A stretch of DNA of 64,000 nt from Kappaphycus alvarezii (GCA_002205965.3 NADL03000156.1:62001-126000), one strand, 5' to 3'; numbered from the stretch's first letter, positions 46,560 through 58,479 are shown. The notes: a model not told the origin generated them from the sequence alone. Numbers and translations are program-made.

Positions 46560-46740
46560 TGGTAACGATCTCAGAATAGGGGCAAAGAATCCAGCCACCA
46601 AGCCCCGGTTGCACAGAAAACACATAGCAAGGCCGGACACCGGGAAAACGAGCGCAACCGCAACAGAAGTTACTTTGATGTCACTGTCGTGAACCCAGTG
46701 GCAAATTCTCACCTCAGGATGAAAAGCTTTAGCCCTCACG
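46560..46740 (+). pseudogene. Second LINE-type C-terminal domain, short fragment
   Basis: The plus strand gives FGNDLRIGAKNPATKPRLHR and KHIARPD. After a frameshift it gives RSYFDVTVVNPVANSHLRMK. This is collinear with 30772-31026 (FLGNDLAKAARRPYMEPRIN, TDYVTFVNPLAPSY). It is very short and frameshifted. Confidence 0.5.
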
Positions 46741-47225
46741 ACCCTGAATGATGCCAAAGCTGAATAGCAACGAAAATACTAGGAGTTCGTAGCTAGGTTA
46801 CCTGAGGAACAAGATCGTCCCGGTTCCTATCTCAACACCCTGACTTTGGCAACCCAATGCGTTCTCTACGATGAAGGAGGGGTCATGATCAGTTGCCACC
46901 CGAGCCCTAGACTAATACTTTGGAAACAGGGCTGTTCTCCCTCAACGATAGGCCGAGTTGATGGTCACTTCCAAGCAGCCTACTTGTTGACCAGGCAATC
47001 AACAACTTTTTTGTACCAACTACTTTTTAGTTGGCAGCAATTCTCCGTTATTCGTACTGCATACCCTGCATCATGGTCATCGACGACCCTCTACTCGCGT
47101 CCACCCTTCAGGGTCTCGATGTGACCATTGTCAGTGCCCACTCCGCGCATATCGCAACCAGGGCGATGGAGGTCTCTCAGCACTGACGCGAACCGAACAG
47201 CGGAAAAGGGAATACTATATGCTAC
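46741..47225. other. Repeat debris
   Basis: 46950-47000 resembles 32560-32620 (GGTCACTTCCAA, ACTTGTTGAC), a trace of the KQ-ALEV coding family on the minus strand. 47080-47160 reads VDPSRVHPSGSRCDHC-like in broken frames. No intact gene. Confidence 0.4.
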
Positions 47226-47227
47226 CT

Positions 47228-47345
47228 AGGGAAAGGAGGAAACGTTTGGGTGTTTTACTCTTCGAAGGTATATCCGATCTATCCCATGGTTTTCCAGACA
47301 ACCACAATCGACTCAAAAAGGGTATACCGACACCGTAATGGGGAA
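47228..47345 (+). repeat. Terminal repeat TIR1, forward copy
   Basis: GGAGGAAACGTTTGGGTGTT, TTACTCTTCGAAGGTATATC, CGATCTATCCCATGGTTTTC, CAGACAACCACAATCGACTC, AAAAAGGGTATACCGACACC, GTAATGGGGAAGG. It is the longest forward copy. The words CTAGGGAAA precede both this repeat (47226) and the TIR3 end at 47368. Confidence 0.8.
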
Positions 47346-47367
47346 GGAACTACGCTCCCTAGGGAAA

Positions 47368-47406
47368 TGGGGGTTTAATTTACTGTGGTAGATATGTGGG
47401 TTGGTA
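47368..47406 (+). repeat. Terminal repeat TIR3
   Basis: TGGGGGTTTAATTTACTGTG, GTAGATATGTGGGTTGGTAC. Nearly identical to 6401-6440. A possible partner end is the diverged reverse copy near 49705, which would make a 2.3 kb element carrying the pol fragment at 48.95-49.5 kb. Confidence 0.7.
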
Positions 47407-47667
47407 CCCATGTGCTACCTTGTAGTGCCGATGGTATGGGCCTTCAACCTATCGCCATTGACATTAACGGACAGATAGGGTCAACCGGACTCAAGGCGCT
47501 TCATGACGCTAGTAACTTCACAGCCGACCGTCGAGGGAAGGATCCTCTGTCTGAGTTTTGGAGACGTTAGACACGTGTCTCGGCATTTGTCCTCCAGTAT
47601 ACTGCGGTCATGCTGAATCACCGAAAACAGCTAACGTACCCCACCACCTGACCTGCAGAAGGGCTCT

Positions 47668-47712
47668 GGGGGAATTTTTGGGTTATTTCAATGCATGGAA
47701 GATGTGGTCGGT
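47668..47712 (+). repeat. Terminal repeat TIR2, forward copy
   Basis: GGGGGAATTTTTGGGTTATT, TCAATGCATGGAAGATGTGG, TCGGT. Just downstream, 47993-48035 repeats the next part of the same end (GGTCGGTTATATCCACGAGG, CTAATACGTTATGGGGG), so the end has been split by about 280 bp of other sequence. Confidence 0.65.
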
Positions 47713-48324
47713 TCCTTTACTTCATGTATTATAGGACAAGCCTAGCTGACAGTGTGCTAAGATAGTTGAAGTTCGTCGCTGCCTAGCTTCGGAGTACGCG
47801 CTAGGATCTATGTTGCAAAGGTAGACCATATGGTCGACGAGATTCGTTGCCGCAGGTGGTCAAGGGCCGCCGCTGGTGTACAGAACAGTCGTCGCGATAT
47901 CAATTTCGCATGGGTCTCAATCACCCCAGAGGTTGACTTACAAGGCGCGGCGAAAGAGTCGAAAGCAAGCGGGATAAAGTGAAAACCGAGGTTTGGTCGG
48001 TTATATCCACGAGGCTAATACGTTATGGGGGATAAGTCCTTGCTGATGGGTAACACTACAGTAAATGACCTTGCTTACAGAGCCGGCTCAATACCGGCGA
48101 GCAGGCATGCCGGGTTGGACATGACGGCCTCAGCAGAGTGCCTTTAATTAAGCACCGCTCTAACCATCCCATAGGTCCCCATCGCTCGAACGGCCACGTT
48201 CCGCGCGACATCGGCTAGCACCGAGTACGCGTCGAAGGGCTTGCCTGATCCCCACTAGAATACATGAAATAAAAGGCCTCTTTTTCTCATGGTTTATGGT
48301 ATAATGAAAATTCTAGATATTATT

Positions 48325-48400
48325 TGGCATGCTGCGCTGGCTGAGCTTGCACGCTGCGCTGGCTACGCTGGCATGCTGAGCTGGCTGCGCTGGCATTGTA
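48325..48400 (+). repeat. Short tandem repeat GCTGCGCTGGCT
   Basis: Irregular units of CATGCTGCGCTGGCTGAGCT and CTACGCTGGCATGCTGAGCT repeat across about 75 bp. It is G+C rich against an A+T-rich flank. Confidence 0.8.
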
Positions 48401-48550
48401 CTTCCACTTCTATTTTCAATTATTTTTAGAGGGATGTTTTGCACCGTACTGTGGCGGGGCCGATATGGCACATACGGTCCCTGTATAGGTGCTACAAATT
48501 GTGAGGGTTGAAAACTATATATAAGGGGCTGTTTGCACGAAATAGTGGGA

Positions 48551-48893
48551 GTAATTGTGAGCCAGCATACCCGAGCGGGGCCCCCAACAACTTAAGTCAC
48601 ACACAAAGCATAAAGAAAGTTGGCAGACAACTTCAAGTCAAGTCCCGAGTAGAAGGAAGTTGAGAGTCAACTCTAGACCCAAGGAACATTTTCCCTACGC
48701 TGGTGACAAAGCATCAGTGGTAGACCCTGCCCTTTCCATTCTTGCTTGTAGCCCTCTCAACCTTCTCCCCTATCCACTCTTTTTTTCCGTTCAACTATAC
48801 CACGGTAGCACTTTTGTCGCCTGCAAAACCTCCTTCTTGGGGCAATTGGTTCTGAGTATCTTTTCTCCAGACGATTTACCCCTATCAGTTTAA
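48551..48893 (-). repeat. Family D repeat, minus strand, subtype with GGGGGCCCC tail
   Basis: Minus strand: CTGATAGGGGTAAATCGTCT through AAAGTGCTACCGTGGTATAG to GTCTGCCAACTTTCTTTATG. Then, unlike 29771-30290, it runs into TTAAGTTGTTGGGGGCCCCG, CTCGGGTATGCTGGCTC. The copy at 63646-64000 has the same tail. The two subtypes share the first ~260 bp only. Confidence 0.75.
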
Positions 48894-48949
48894 TCGCAAG
48901 TTCTTTGGTTTCCGAACTTTTGCCTTACTCGACGCACCCGGTCACCACG

Positions 48950-49508
48950 GCTCCGTCTGTAAGGGCGCAATAGGTGCGGTGATGCGGCACAACCGTTTAC
49001 GAGACACTCTCTACCGCCACATCACCAACCTTGAAATTGGTCTGTCTGTCTCACGAGAACGGGGCCTGGCGGCCGACCTCTACAAAATAACGGCAAAGGC
49101 CCGGCCGAACAACGGAAACTTGACCTCTTCATCGACGACCCCCTCTTCGCTCCCTCCCCACAAGGAATCGACGTCACCTTCGTCAGCCCAGAATATCGCC
49201 CCTACCGAGACCTCGCCGATGGCGGAACACCCGCGCTCGATCGAGCCACCCTGAAGCACAACTACTACAGCGCTCCTTGCCGGTCCGAGGGCATCGAACT
49301 GCGCCACTCGGGATTAGACGTTTATGGCCAGATTAACATCTATGGTCTCCAACTTCTCCAGAACATTGCCAATTGCACCGCCACTAGGCGGGGAAAGTCT
49401 GCCTTCACGGAGTTTCGTGCGCTTCGTACGATGGTGTCAGCATTTGTGCAGTGGTGTACTGCCGTCATGATCAACCAGCGCAGATCCTGCGCGGTTGAAC
49501 CTCAATAG
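48950..49508 (+). pseudogene. LINE-type pol C-terminus, second family, near-intact end
   Basis: The plus strand reads GAIGAVMRHNRLRDTLYRHI followed by LEIGLSVSRERGLAADL, the RHN..RD segment that follows the zinc-binding Cys/His motif in LINE pol proteins. After one frameshift near 49090 the frame stays open to TAG 49506: AEQRKLDLFIDDPLFAPSPQ, GIDVTFVSPEYRPYRDLADG, ATLKHNYYSAPCRSEGIELR, HSGLDVYGQINIYGLQLLQN, then a basic end. R.LDL-h...G.DV.FVSP...  is the usual C-terminal pattern. It is relatively young: 130 codons without a stop. Confidence 0.65.
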
Positions 49509-49624
49509 GTCCAGCCGGGGCCGTACAGTACCCTCGTAATGCATTCTAGTAATAAAAGGTCACCATTTCCCCTCGCCTTACTCGCAGTAAATCATAACCC
49601 CACTTACAGTAGCTGGAGAATTAA

Positions 49625-49705
49625 GTATACCAACCCATTCAAGTAATCCCTCTTATACAGTATAGCAACCCATTCAAGTAAAACCCAATTTAACCCCACT
49701 TAAAA
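49625..49705 (-). repeat. TIR3-like end, duplicated
   Basis: The plus strand shows ACCAACCCATTCAAGTAATC and, 30 bases on, GCAACCCATTCAAGTAAAAC followed by CCAATTTAACCCCAC. The second is the reverse of a G-run, TTAAATTGGGTTTTACTTG, GGGTTG-type end. The doubled CAACCCATTCAAGTAA word is a short tandem duplication. Confidence 0.5.
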
Positions 49706-50089
49706 CCAAGCCCATTAACTAACCCCATGATCTTAACCCCGTTCGGACGCAACTTCTCGAACTCCGAACTCAACCCAACCACTGAGAGGCTTCATCAACA
49801 TTTCGCCGCTCTCTGCGCCCGTCCTGTGCAACATGTGGTCGGGTGTGGGCGCGTCAACTTCCACTCGTCTAGACCGTTTCCCCTGCATATCGACATGCCG
49901 CGACCGCTGCGCCGTGGTTGCACCGGTCTTTTCGATATTCAAGTCGATATGGGGGAAGATTTGGGTTAGTTTACTGCTTGTGGGACATAGGGTGGCACGA
50001 CCACCACCTCTTGCCCCAGGAGCACATTGGACGAACCGGGAATGGCGCTCAAAGGAGGCGTTGCTTTTCAAGTGGCGCTGTAAAGCAGC
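49706..50089. other. Coding-like debris
   Basis: Open frames on both strands (49727-49969 and 49833-50189 plus, 49733-50071 minus) in G+C-richer sequence. The motif GGGGGAAGATTTGGGTTAGT at 49948 has the same tip design as TIR1/TIR2. No protein family was recognised. Confidence 0.35.
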
Positions 50090-50480
50090 GCTGCCTGGTT
50101 TTCGTCAAGGTCACCTGTCGCGCCTGCATTATTTGGAGACTAAATGCAAAACGGGTAACGAAGTTGCGGAGCTCCTGTTGAGGGGATGAACCGCGACGGG
50201 AAGCAGCGAAGGAAGCAAGGCCACCGAAAAACTCTTGCCGTCATCACCCAAGGCGCCATAGATATCAATCCCGACGGGGGAGAGGAGGATATCGTTTTGG
50301 TCGCAGTAAGTGCCGTAATGAAGATGTTTCTCGCGTTCTGCGAGTGTCGCGGAAGCACCTGCGGTAATCGTACTTGTACTTGGCGAGATGAGGCGGCGTG
50401 CGGAGGGGTGGGCAACAGTAACGTCGACGGCGATATCAGTACTGTGAAGCCCATATGCAGCGGGAATGTAAATGTCCATT
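50090..50480 (-). pseudogene. LINE-type pol C-terminal fragment (copy 4)
   Basis: The minus frame from 50479 reads MDIYIPAAYGLHSTDIAVDV, TVAHPSARRLISPSTSTITA, LAEREKHLHYGTYCDQNDIL, LSPVGIDIYGALGDDGKSFS, and stays open for 116 codons. It then shifts and reads out as RFIPSTGAPQLRYPFCI-type sequence. It is close to copy 3 (31258-32120), with most substitutions single-base. The upstream zinc motif is absent. Confidence 0.7.
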
Positions 50481-50550
50481 CGTAACGCGGGTGACTCCCA
50501 TCAGTTAGCGTATCTGTTACCGTGAATGAACTCCCCTATGTTCCCCTTAG

Positions 50551-50604
50551 GAAAGAGAAAAAGATTTCGGTGTTTTACTCTTGGAAGATATATTCGAACA
50601 ATTT
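50551..50604 (+). repeat. Terminal repeat TIR1, short copy
   Basis: GAGAAAAAGATTTCGGTGTT, TTACTCTTGGAAGATATATT, CGAACA. The inner part (ATCGACTC) is missing. Confidence 0.6.
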
Positions 50605-50689
50605 TCCCTAATATCAGATAACCTAAACTTTCCTCCGTTCTTCCAATTGTGACTTTTTGTGGGTCTGCTGCCAAACAAATCTGGAATTC

Positions 50690-51060
50690 GATTTGTTTAA
50701 TTCTGTTATGGCTGCTAGTAGACGAGTTGAGAGTAGTTGTAAGCGACTAAAGTGCTACGGTAGCCGTTAACGGGAGATGGAGAGGAGTGGGCGAGAAAGC
50801 TGAGAGACTGCTGAAGTAGCTAACTCTAAAGGGGCCGTTGATACCACCTATGCCCTGCGACTGGCGTAAAATCGGTTCTTGGGTCTGAATTTGACTCTAA
50901 ACGTTTTCTACCATCTTGCTTTCCGTCTCATGGGGGAAGCATTTGCTTAGCTTATATAGAGTTGTTCCCGAACCAAAATCTCGATAAGAATACTAGAAGC
51001 ACCAGAAAAAGTGGCGAAAGACTTCATATGGACGCAAACAGTTTGAAAATCGATAATCCA
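50690..51060 (+). repeat. Family D repeat, diverged
   Basis: Aligned through CTAAAGTGCTACGGTAG, AAGGGGCCGTTGATACCACC, GACTGGCGTAAAATCG, TTCTTGGGTCTGAATTTGAC, TTGCTTAGCTTATATAGAG and CACCAGAAAAAGT. The left tip is lost. Confidence 0.6.
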
Positions 51061-51159
51061 AAGAAAATAAATAAATATATTCCTCAAACCCTTCATTCTC
51101 TGGATGAGAACCTAGAACTTCCATTAAGACATCATAAGTACCATCGTACTCCCCAAATA

Positions 51160-51720
51160 TACCTGCGGATGGCCCATAGTTGTCCGCCCCTTCCTACGAA
51201 GAGTAAAGCTCACCTGGATCCCCCCCAACAGAGTGCATGGCCGGGACCACCTAGTCCAATCAGTTCATTCCATCCCCTTCCATACGACCGTGTTTTTAGC
51301 CCCGTTCTTCTTCTGCGGACTTCTCATCCTCCTCTCCTTCCTCCTCGGCCTCAACTTCTTCTTCCACCTCTCCGGACTTGTCTTCTGCATCTTCACGCTC
51401 CATCCCGTAGAACAGGTGGGGGGGCCCCTAACTCCGAAAGGCACTTCCCTGCCTTACCTTCCTCCTCCCTAGAGTCTTACCTACCGATTTCTGTGCTTCG
51501 ACCTCCACCAGGTAACGCGCAACAAGCTTTGACTAGCGTTTCCTGGTTTGACGAAGGAGGTAGTTCTCGAAATCGGTTGTTCCGGAGGGGATTAAAGTAG
51601 AGACGGTGATGAGGTGAGGGTGAAGAGGTTTGGCAATGGGGCGAGAAGGAGGGAGTCTGTGCATGATGGCTGCCAAGGAGGGTGAATTGTCTAGCCTTTG
51701 TTGTTGTAGGGAAGAAGGTA
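51160..51720 (-). pseudogene. Second copy of the acidic ORF family at 1182
   Basis: The minus strand contains, in shifted frames, TTDFENYLLRQTRKR (compare DADNYLRRQTNK at 1.2 kb), then an acidic run like EDAEDKSGEVEEEVEAEEEG and a GTRWSRP-like segment at the place of GDQVVPT. Opposite-strand frames (50962-51600, 51233-51472, plus) are shadows with Pro/Leu-rich composition. It is broken by at least two frameshifts. Confidence 0.45.
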
Positions 51721-52249
51721 AATTTTAGGTGGCGCCCGACGCGTTTAAGTAGTGCCGGATGACTCAGACTGACAGGCCCGCTGAACCAAAAAAGTAAGCG
51801 AAAATTGGTCCTGTAGTGGGATTTAGTGAGAAATATTTTAAAAAGGGTTATTTATGGCGAAAATCATGTGTAGAAATATGTATTAAGGAAACGATATTTA
51901 GGGCCGAATAAGATCAAATGAATGGAGAAGAATAAAAGAATTACCATCAAATAGGGAGTTAATCGCTCACAAAAGGCAAGAGAGAAAAAGGAATGTATAT
52001 AGAGAAATGTAAAATTCATGACGCAAAAGAAAAAGAAAGTGAAGAATGAAACAAAGGGAATAAGAATGAGGAGAGAAACTTAAAAGGGAGTGACTCTCCA
52101 CGTGAAAGCCAACACCTCTAGTTTCTCACTTAACGAGGGCATTTAAGACCTTCAGGCGAGTAAGATCCGTCTTCATGCAGAGGCCGTAGCTACCCAGCTC
52201 TGCGAGGTATTTTCGGTGTAATGTTTCAGGCCCTCCTATAGAAATATCT

Positions 52250-52800
52250 CAGCGAGGATGAGATTTTCAGAACCAATTATCTCAAAAGAGGGAGTAGCAA
52301 TCGACAAAAGTGCTATGGTAGTATAGTTGTGGGGATTCGAAGAGGAGGATAAGAACGAGGTATCCAGGAGCTAGAAGTGAGTGTAGGAGAAGGAGGGTCG
52401 TCCACTTATGTTCAGTGAGTAACGTTAACGATACGCTTATTAGATAAAAAGTAGACTTTAAACCTCTCAACTATTTGGGTCAGTACTCGACGTTATCTGC
52501 AAACTTGCTCGATGTATCGTAGAGGAAGCGATTCACTCAACTTATTTAGACTTTTTAGTAAACATGTAGTCTCAAAAAGGCATAATAAGCACCATAAAAT
52601 GCATTAAAGGAAATTTATTGGACGAGAAAGACTAAAAATAGATACTTCCAGGATTAATATCTAAGTCTATTGCTCGAAATTTTCATATTTGAGGTCAGAA
52701 CCGAAAATATCCATACCTTCAATAAAATCCTTGAAAACTCCCTCGAATGGCTCTCGATACTAGAGAGCCACGTCAGAGATATCTAGTTATTCTCATTCAT
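52250..52800 (+). repeat. Family D repeat, diverged copy
   Basis: Landmarks: TCAGAACCAATTATCTCAAA, CGACAAAAGTGCTATGGTAG, CAACTTATTTAGACTTTTTA, AGCACCATAAAATGCATTAA and TAATATCTAAGT. Same orientation as 29771-30290. Confidence 0.65.
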
Positions 52801-54618
52801 CCTAATGGTTCTCAACATTTTCTCGATCCCCAACCAAAGAGTCGGCGATTAAGATCACACAAAAACTCTTCCCTCTACCTAACCACGACAAATGTCTTAT
52901 GATTGTACACTAATTGTTTGCATAGGACCACCCAGCGCTCCTGATCTTCCATCCCTCTACATACAAGTCATAATTATCCTCCTCTCAAGCAAATTTATGA
53001 CAAACTAGCTCCTGAACGCGTTCCGTTTCCATCATTCCAAGATTTCTACTGTATTCTGTTGGTAAATAAGCCAATAAAGCAAAGCTGTTAATGTGAAGAG
53101 ATGCTCTGGCTGATTTTTGGAAGTCGAAGACAAGCGGAGATGGTTATGTTGATGGAAAAGTGAAGGGTATGCGATTGAGCTGAGATAGTGTTTGATTGCA
53201 GGGTTGATGCCTCAAAGAGTTTGCTATAACAATTAAAGTAGAGGCATCTATTTTAAACCTTTCACGGCCTGGGGCTAAATAAAATAATACGACGCGAATC
53301 TGCGGCTTTAAATTTGCATTAATTCGGCGTCAAAAGCAAAAATCTGCTCGATAAAATATCGGAACAGAACTTAGAGGACAGAGTGTATCATAAACCGAAA
53401 GTTTTATCTTCGAAAACGGAAGATCAAAATTTCAAATATAAAATAATAGATAGAGTTTGACAGTAAATTTGGGTTAAAAAATGGCGTTGGGATTTCATTT
53501 CCAAAAAGAAAAAGAAGGAAGATTGGTTTAAAATGGAAGAGTTCGAGGATAGCTCTCGGAATAAAAGGAGAAGGAATTTGTAGAAAGGACTGGTTTCCAT
53601 TCAAAAACCCTCTTCATTTTTCACTGCCCTTACTAAGGGTACGAAGTATTCCGAATACATGCTTTTGTTCCCAGAACTATACGCCAAGTATGCCGCAACG
53701 TGGCGCACAACTCCATACTTACAGCTAAGATTTGAAAGCAACCGATATTTGCCCGAACCCCGAAGACGTCTTTAAGTAGACGTCATGGCTCGAAAATGGA
53801 GCTATTAAAGTCACAGAGAATGAAAATGGATTTTATGCTGACATTTGATGAGATTGAGCTGCTGTTGGTGACTTCCCGCCGGAGGAGTAGTGTATTTTCC
53901 GAAATGTTCAACGCGATGAAGACGGAGACTTCGTCGCAGATATACTGGAGCTTTTCATAAATAAAGAGGTGGTAATATTTTGTAGCAATCGCTTCGAATC
54001 TCAATCACATTATATCTGTCAAGTTATAGAAAATAGCTCTTCCCATTCCCTCTGTTGGTTCCATGCTTGCGGTATCCAATTGATTTTCAGGCTATGAAAA
54101 TCTATTTAGCTGCAATTTCACTCCCCTGAGCACCGCCAGAAGTCAAGCTAACCCTAATCATCGAATACTTTATCGGCAAAACTCGATCATATATGCTTCC
54201 GAATTCCGTTCTGTTAATAACAATTAATTAGCACGTAACCACCAAGGGATCGGTCCCAAGCCATGAATGTTGCACTTGAAGGAATAAACTCGTTATTCAC
54301 AATTCTTTCAAATCCATTCCAACGAAAAAACCAAAACTTATCACCAAAATATCATTTCAATGCACTGCAAGGCGCAAGAAACGATTAGACTGACTTATTG
54401 TATAATATAGAAAGTGCAGGAACGGATATGCAAATTTCTACGAAGACATTTTACTTCAAATTTTCTTGTTTTCAGCAGTTCTTCAAAGCGGGGGGAGTTA
54501 CAGCGCTTTAACTATTAAAGATGTAGGAAAGTAATTTATCGAGACATAAGGGGAAAATATTTACATTTTAGGGTCTAAAAAGGAGAACCATTAAGGTGAT
54601 ACTTTCTCAAATGGCTCC
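52801..54618. other. Mostly unassigned; one small protein-like ORF
   Basis: ATG 53796 to TAA 53960 on the plus strand encodes 54 residues (LKSQRMKMDFMLTFDEIELL, LVTSRRRSSVFSEMFNAMKT). The opposite strand is also open (53783-54004), so its reality is uncertain. The rest is A+T rich and holds no recognisable repeat or gene. Confidence 0.25.
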
Positions 54619-55138
54619 TCAGAAGTAGCTGGAAGACCAACTAAATGTGTGCTGTATAACTGGATTGAGGATTTGAGTAAAATGTAAATCAAATTTGTGT
54701 CTGAAGTTTTGATGGAGGTTATGTTGGAAGAAAATGATGCAGTATGCATATAATAGAGGGGATGTCTCGAACTATGATTTGTTTGTGTAAGTTTTTCCCC
54801 CGGTGGAAGCAAATAGCATCGGTAAGAAAAAATACATCTAATACTTTTTGCTCTAGAAGAGATTTTAATAGCTGTGGTAGTTGAAGAGAGAAGGCGGATT
54901 CTTCATGCAGCTGATAAGAGCGGGACAGTTTGCTGGTTTCAAATGTGCTAGCCCTTTCACTCATGAGTGCTAGACAAGGAGAGCCTATAAAAGAACATGG
55001 AGACAAATGATTCATGAAAAAGGCCAAAGATGAAAGGATCCAGATTCACCCTGGTGCTTCAGCATGAAGGCACATTGATGCCTCTTCTGAGTGCTTGAAG
55101 CAAGGCTTTGCGGAAAAAAGGAAATTTCTTGGATCCAT
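54619..55138 (-). CDS. Spliced gene, unknown protein
   Basis: Two minus-strand exons join in phase 0: 54984-54845 (ALMSERASTFETSKLSRSYQ, LHEESAFSLQLPQLLKSLLE) and 54771-54619 (FETSPLLYAYCIIFFQHNLH, QNFRHKFDLHFTQILNPVIQ, stop TGA). Acceptors are TGTTCTTTTATAG and AAACAAATCATAG. The donor is GTATTA, the same as the last intron of the 4.6-6.1 kb gene. A likely first exon is 55138-55050 with ATG (MDPRNFLFSAKPCFKHSEEA) and donor GTGAAT, but its phase does not fit exon 2 directly, so a piece is missing or mis-set. Reading through the second intron would end in a different frame at 54719 and is less likely. No family was recognised. Confidence 0.5.
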
Positions 55139-58100
55139 AAAAAGGAAACTGTTCAAATCAGATAGCTGAAAAATTTCTTGATAACGTAAACGTACGCAAC
55201 GTACGATACTTATGAAAAGCTAACTGTAAAAATTATATATCTTCCAAGTGTAGAACAGTATTTCTTTGTTTTGCTTGTAGCAGCATGGTTTGAATGGGCT
55301 TGATGCTGGTGTAGAGTATATTTTATGCATCGAATGTCAGTTCTAGAAGTAAAACAGAGTACTACTCCCACCTTGCTACCCATCTAACACGTAAATTACT
55401 GCATTGGGATGAAATAAACTCTCAAATTCCAATACGATTGGAAAAAAATCTTGAAATCTGAATATTATTTCTGTGAGTAATTATAGCGGAAGTGGATAGT
55501 GAAATAGCAAACGAAATATTGTAAGCAATTTTTATGTCTCTGGGTGGACTAACAACAGATCGTCTAAGCATATGTGTTAGTCTCGACGGACTTAAATTTA
55601 TAGACTCCTTTACTCGAAAAAAATCCAAAATTTCTGTCATTAAACTGATGGAATGGGCAATATTAGACTTATGCATGCTACATTATAGGAGAGGTAAAGT
55701 GAATAGCAACAGACTGTACTGCAACCAAAGCTAAGGTCGCGTAAATAAAATCTTTTTTGCCTGCATCAAGGTTTAAGCTTCCGCATTACCATTTACTATA
55801 CAATACCCTATTATGATTATAAATTTTAGACGCTGTATTAAGTGGAATAATTGCCACCTGGGAGTGCTCTCGTGTAATTAATGAGTTTGAATTTCTGTTT
55901 TAGTGCTATCTTAATTATTTTGGAATAAATCTTATGGATTTTGGTCTCTTAAACGTTGAAGCGCTCCGTATGGATTCAAGATTTGTTCGAGTCTATGATG
56001 ATACGTGAGTTTCAAAGCAAGAGGGTATTAAAAAGTTTTAGTCTTTTTCCAATAAATATCGTGACCTTTATTCTGATAGATATGTGGCTATTCACTCATT
56101 CTGAATGAATATATCGATTGAACTTCGACATGTTCAACGACATATACTACTAAAGGTATTCTTCAAAAGGGCCAACTTTTTACTGTGCTTCTTACTTGCC
56201 CTGAAGTAGTGCAAAATATTGTAGTGGCACCCGTAGCCCTATAGGTACCAATCCGATCACACCTGCATAGACTGTAATTGTTGCGAACATAATTATTTAA
56301 TTATTTAATTAACAAATTTAACTCCTCAATGAAAAGTTTCCTTGATGTTTATTTTCGAAATATAGATCTATGCTTAAGCAATTTGTACCATATTAGCCTC
56401 ACATTTTCTACTCATCATGCCACAAAATGCCTAATTTATGAATTTGGGCATTTAATTGAAAGATAAATAAAAAAGCGACCAAACAATAAAAAAAACTTGT
56501 TAAATAACTAAAAATATTTCAAAACACCTTTTGGTGGATAATGATGATAGAAAAATTGTGTTTCCAACTATAAAATATCTTATAGCTTTTGAAACAATGG
56601 GGAAGTACTTAATGTAACCCTACCTAAGACCTTATGGACCAATATGCTCGTACCAAAACAAGTTTGGGCGTCGTTTTACAGGACATTGATATTTTATTTC
56701 TTGTTTGTACTGGTATACACTTCCAACAGTAAGACATTGTGATAGGAACAGACTTACCAAGAATTTTCAACAGTTTCTGAGTCTAAACAAATTTTACTCA
56801 CTCGCGACGCTACTATTATAAGTTCAGATTTGCACATAAATTTCTTTCAGTATCCAGAAGCGGCTTATTTCACCGAAATGTTGCTGACCAAAACATTAAA
56901 GCACCAATCTAATATAACTTAATGTTTAAGAAGAAAAGTTTAGTTAAAACTTAAGAGCTTTCAAAAAATTTGCCACGTAACGGAGTCGTCCTTATAAGAG
57001 GAAAATTGTGCCTCATATGAGCAAGGTGGTATCTCGAATAGACATCAATAGATTTGGTAATTATATACAAATGCTTTACAGAATAATTCACCAAGTTTTG
57101 AAGGCGAAAGTAAAGTGACTGATCTCATATTTTAAGAAATAATTCTCCCCTGAATAATTCTCCCCTGTGATGCTTTTGTAAATTTGAAACTACGTTAAAT
57201 GATAAGAAAAAGTTGAATTAACTGGAAGAATAGTCGCATAAAAATTGAAAATATAATCCATCATTTGCGTATTTAGCGGTCTCCGTAGTGAACTGGTGTT
57301 TAGAGCCCCAGAATGAAAAGAAAACTATGAAAGAGGATTGAAACGTACTGTCACAGCACTTTATCTGTATCATTTGTAGAATTACCGAAGGTAACACTGA
57401 TTAGGAGAAACAGTCTCACCTATAACCTACAATAAACTAAAGTGGACGTACCCTTCAGTAAAGGAGGTAATACGTTTTGAATATAATTAAGTCGTCATTC
57501 ATATTTTTGCTGGACGAAACGAACATCATCAGCAAGTAAAGGCTTACTTAAGTTCTGTGCAAATTTACTGGAGACCCCACGGATATCACCCATCTTCGCT
57601 GACAAGAACAGAAATAAGGGCATGCAGAGCTTTACACCACTTCAGATCTTTCTTCAACAACAAAAATCCATATATCGGATATTTTTCCAAAGGGCGTTTA
57701 TATCTCACCTTCATATCTGGTCTATGCCGTTCAAGTTTTAAATATGTATTTGAAGCTATGTGATATATTTGCTACGGATAACATCCACTTTACAAAGAAA
57801 CTATTTGAATTGAACGCCATTATGATGTGGTAACATTGGTTTTGAATGCATCTGAAAATAGGATGAGCTAATTCGGGTACTAAAGACTATAAAATACAGG
57901 AAGATTACTTGACATGGGCATTATCAGCCTCAATAGGAATTCAAGCAACTATTTTGTTATTTTGAAGATTAAATAGTCCTCTGGAAATTTTAAGAATTCA
58001 TTTTTCTTAAAAATCGTTAAATCGTGTTTAAACAGGTTACAATTTAAGTTATGGACTCTGTCGATATTTATGGTGCACATCACTGGACAGAATATAAAAT

Positions 58101-58182
58101 ATTGTAAGAACAGGTGTTTTAAATTTAAATGAAGAGTTGGTCAAAAATATTTGAGGTTTCTAATTGTATAGAATGCATAAAA
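55139..58182. other. A+T-rich, no gene firmly recognised
   Basis: A weak TIR1-like match lies near 55232-55252 (TATATATCTTCCAAGTGTA). A plus frame at 55534-55734 (MSLGGLTTDRLSICVSLDGL) with a GTAAAG donor at 55696, and a plus frame at 57557-57763 (LTRTEIRACRALHHFRSFFN), are protein-like but unmatched. The minus strand is open opposite the first. The rest holds nothing I can name. Confidence 0.3.
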
Positions 58183-58284
58183 GGGGGAACGTTTTGGGTT
58201 TTTTTACTGGTTAAAGATATATTAAATCTATCCAAAAGTTTTCAGACATAATGGAATGAAAAATGTGTACCGAAGCAGTATAAA
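58183..58284 (+). repeat. Terminal repeat TIR1, diverged forward copy
   Basis: GGGGGAACGTTTTGGGTTTT, TTTACTGGTTAAAGATATAT, TAAATCTATCCAAAAGTTTT, CAGACATAATGGAATGAAAA, ATGTGTACCGAAGCAGTATA. The order of blocks equals 47228-47345. Confidence 0.7.
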
Positions 58285-58479
58285 AAATAGATAAAAGAGC
58301 AACTAGGTGATTCGTAGACGTACATAAAGATTTAATAAACCAACTAAAGTCCTTTTGTGATATAAGGAACGTCAAAAAATGTGACTGGTGTTCCGCAGAT
58401 CAAGGAAAGAAATAGATCTGAGCAGGGCCTGTTAGTTTCCTAAAAAAAGTTCAACAAAATCAAAATAAGTTTAGACGTT

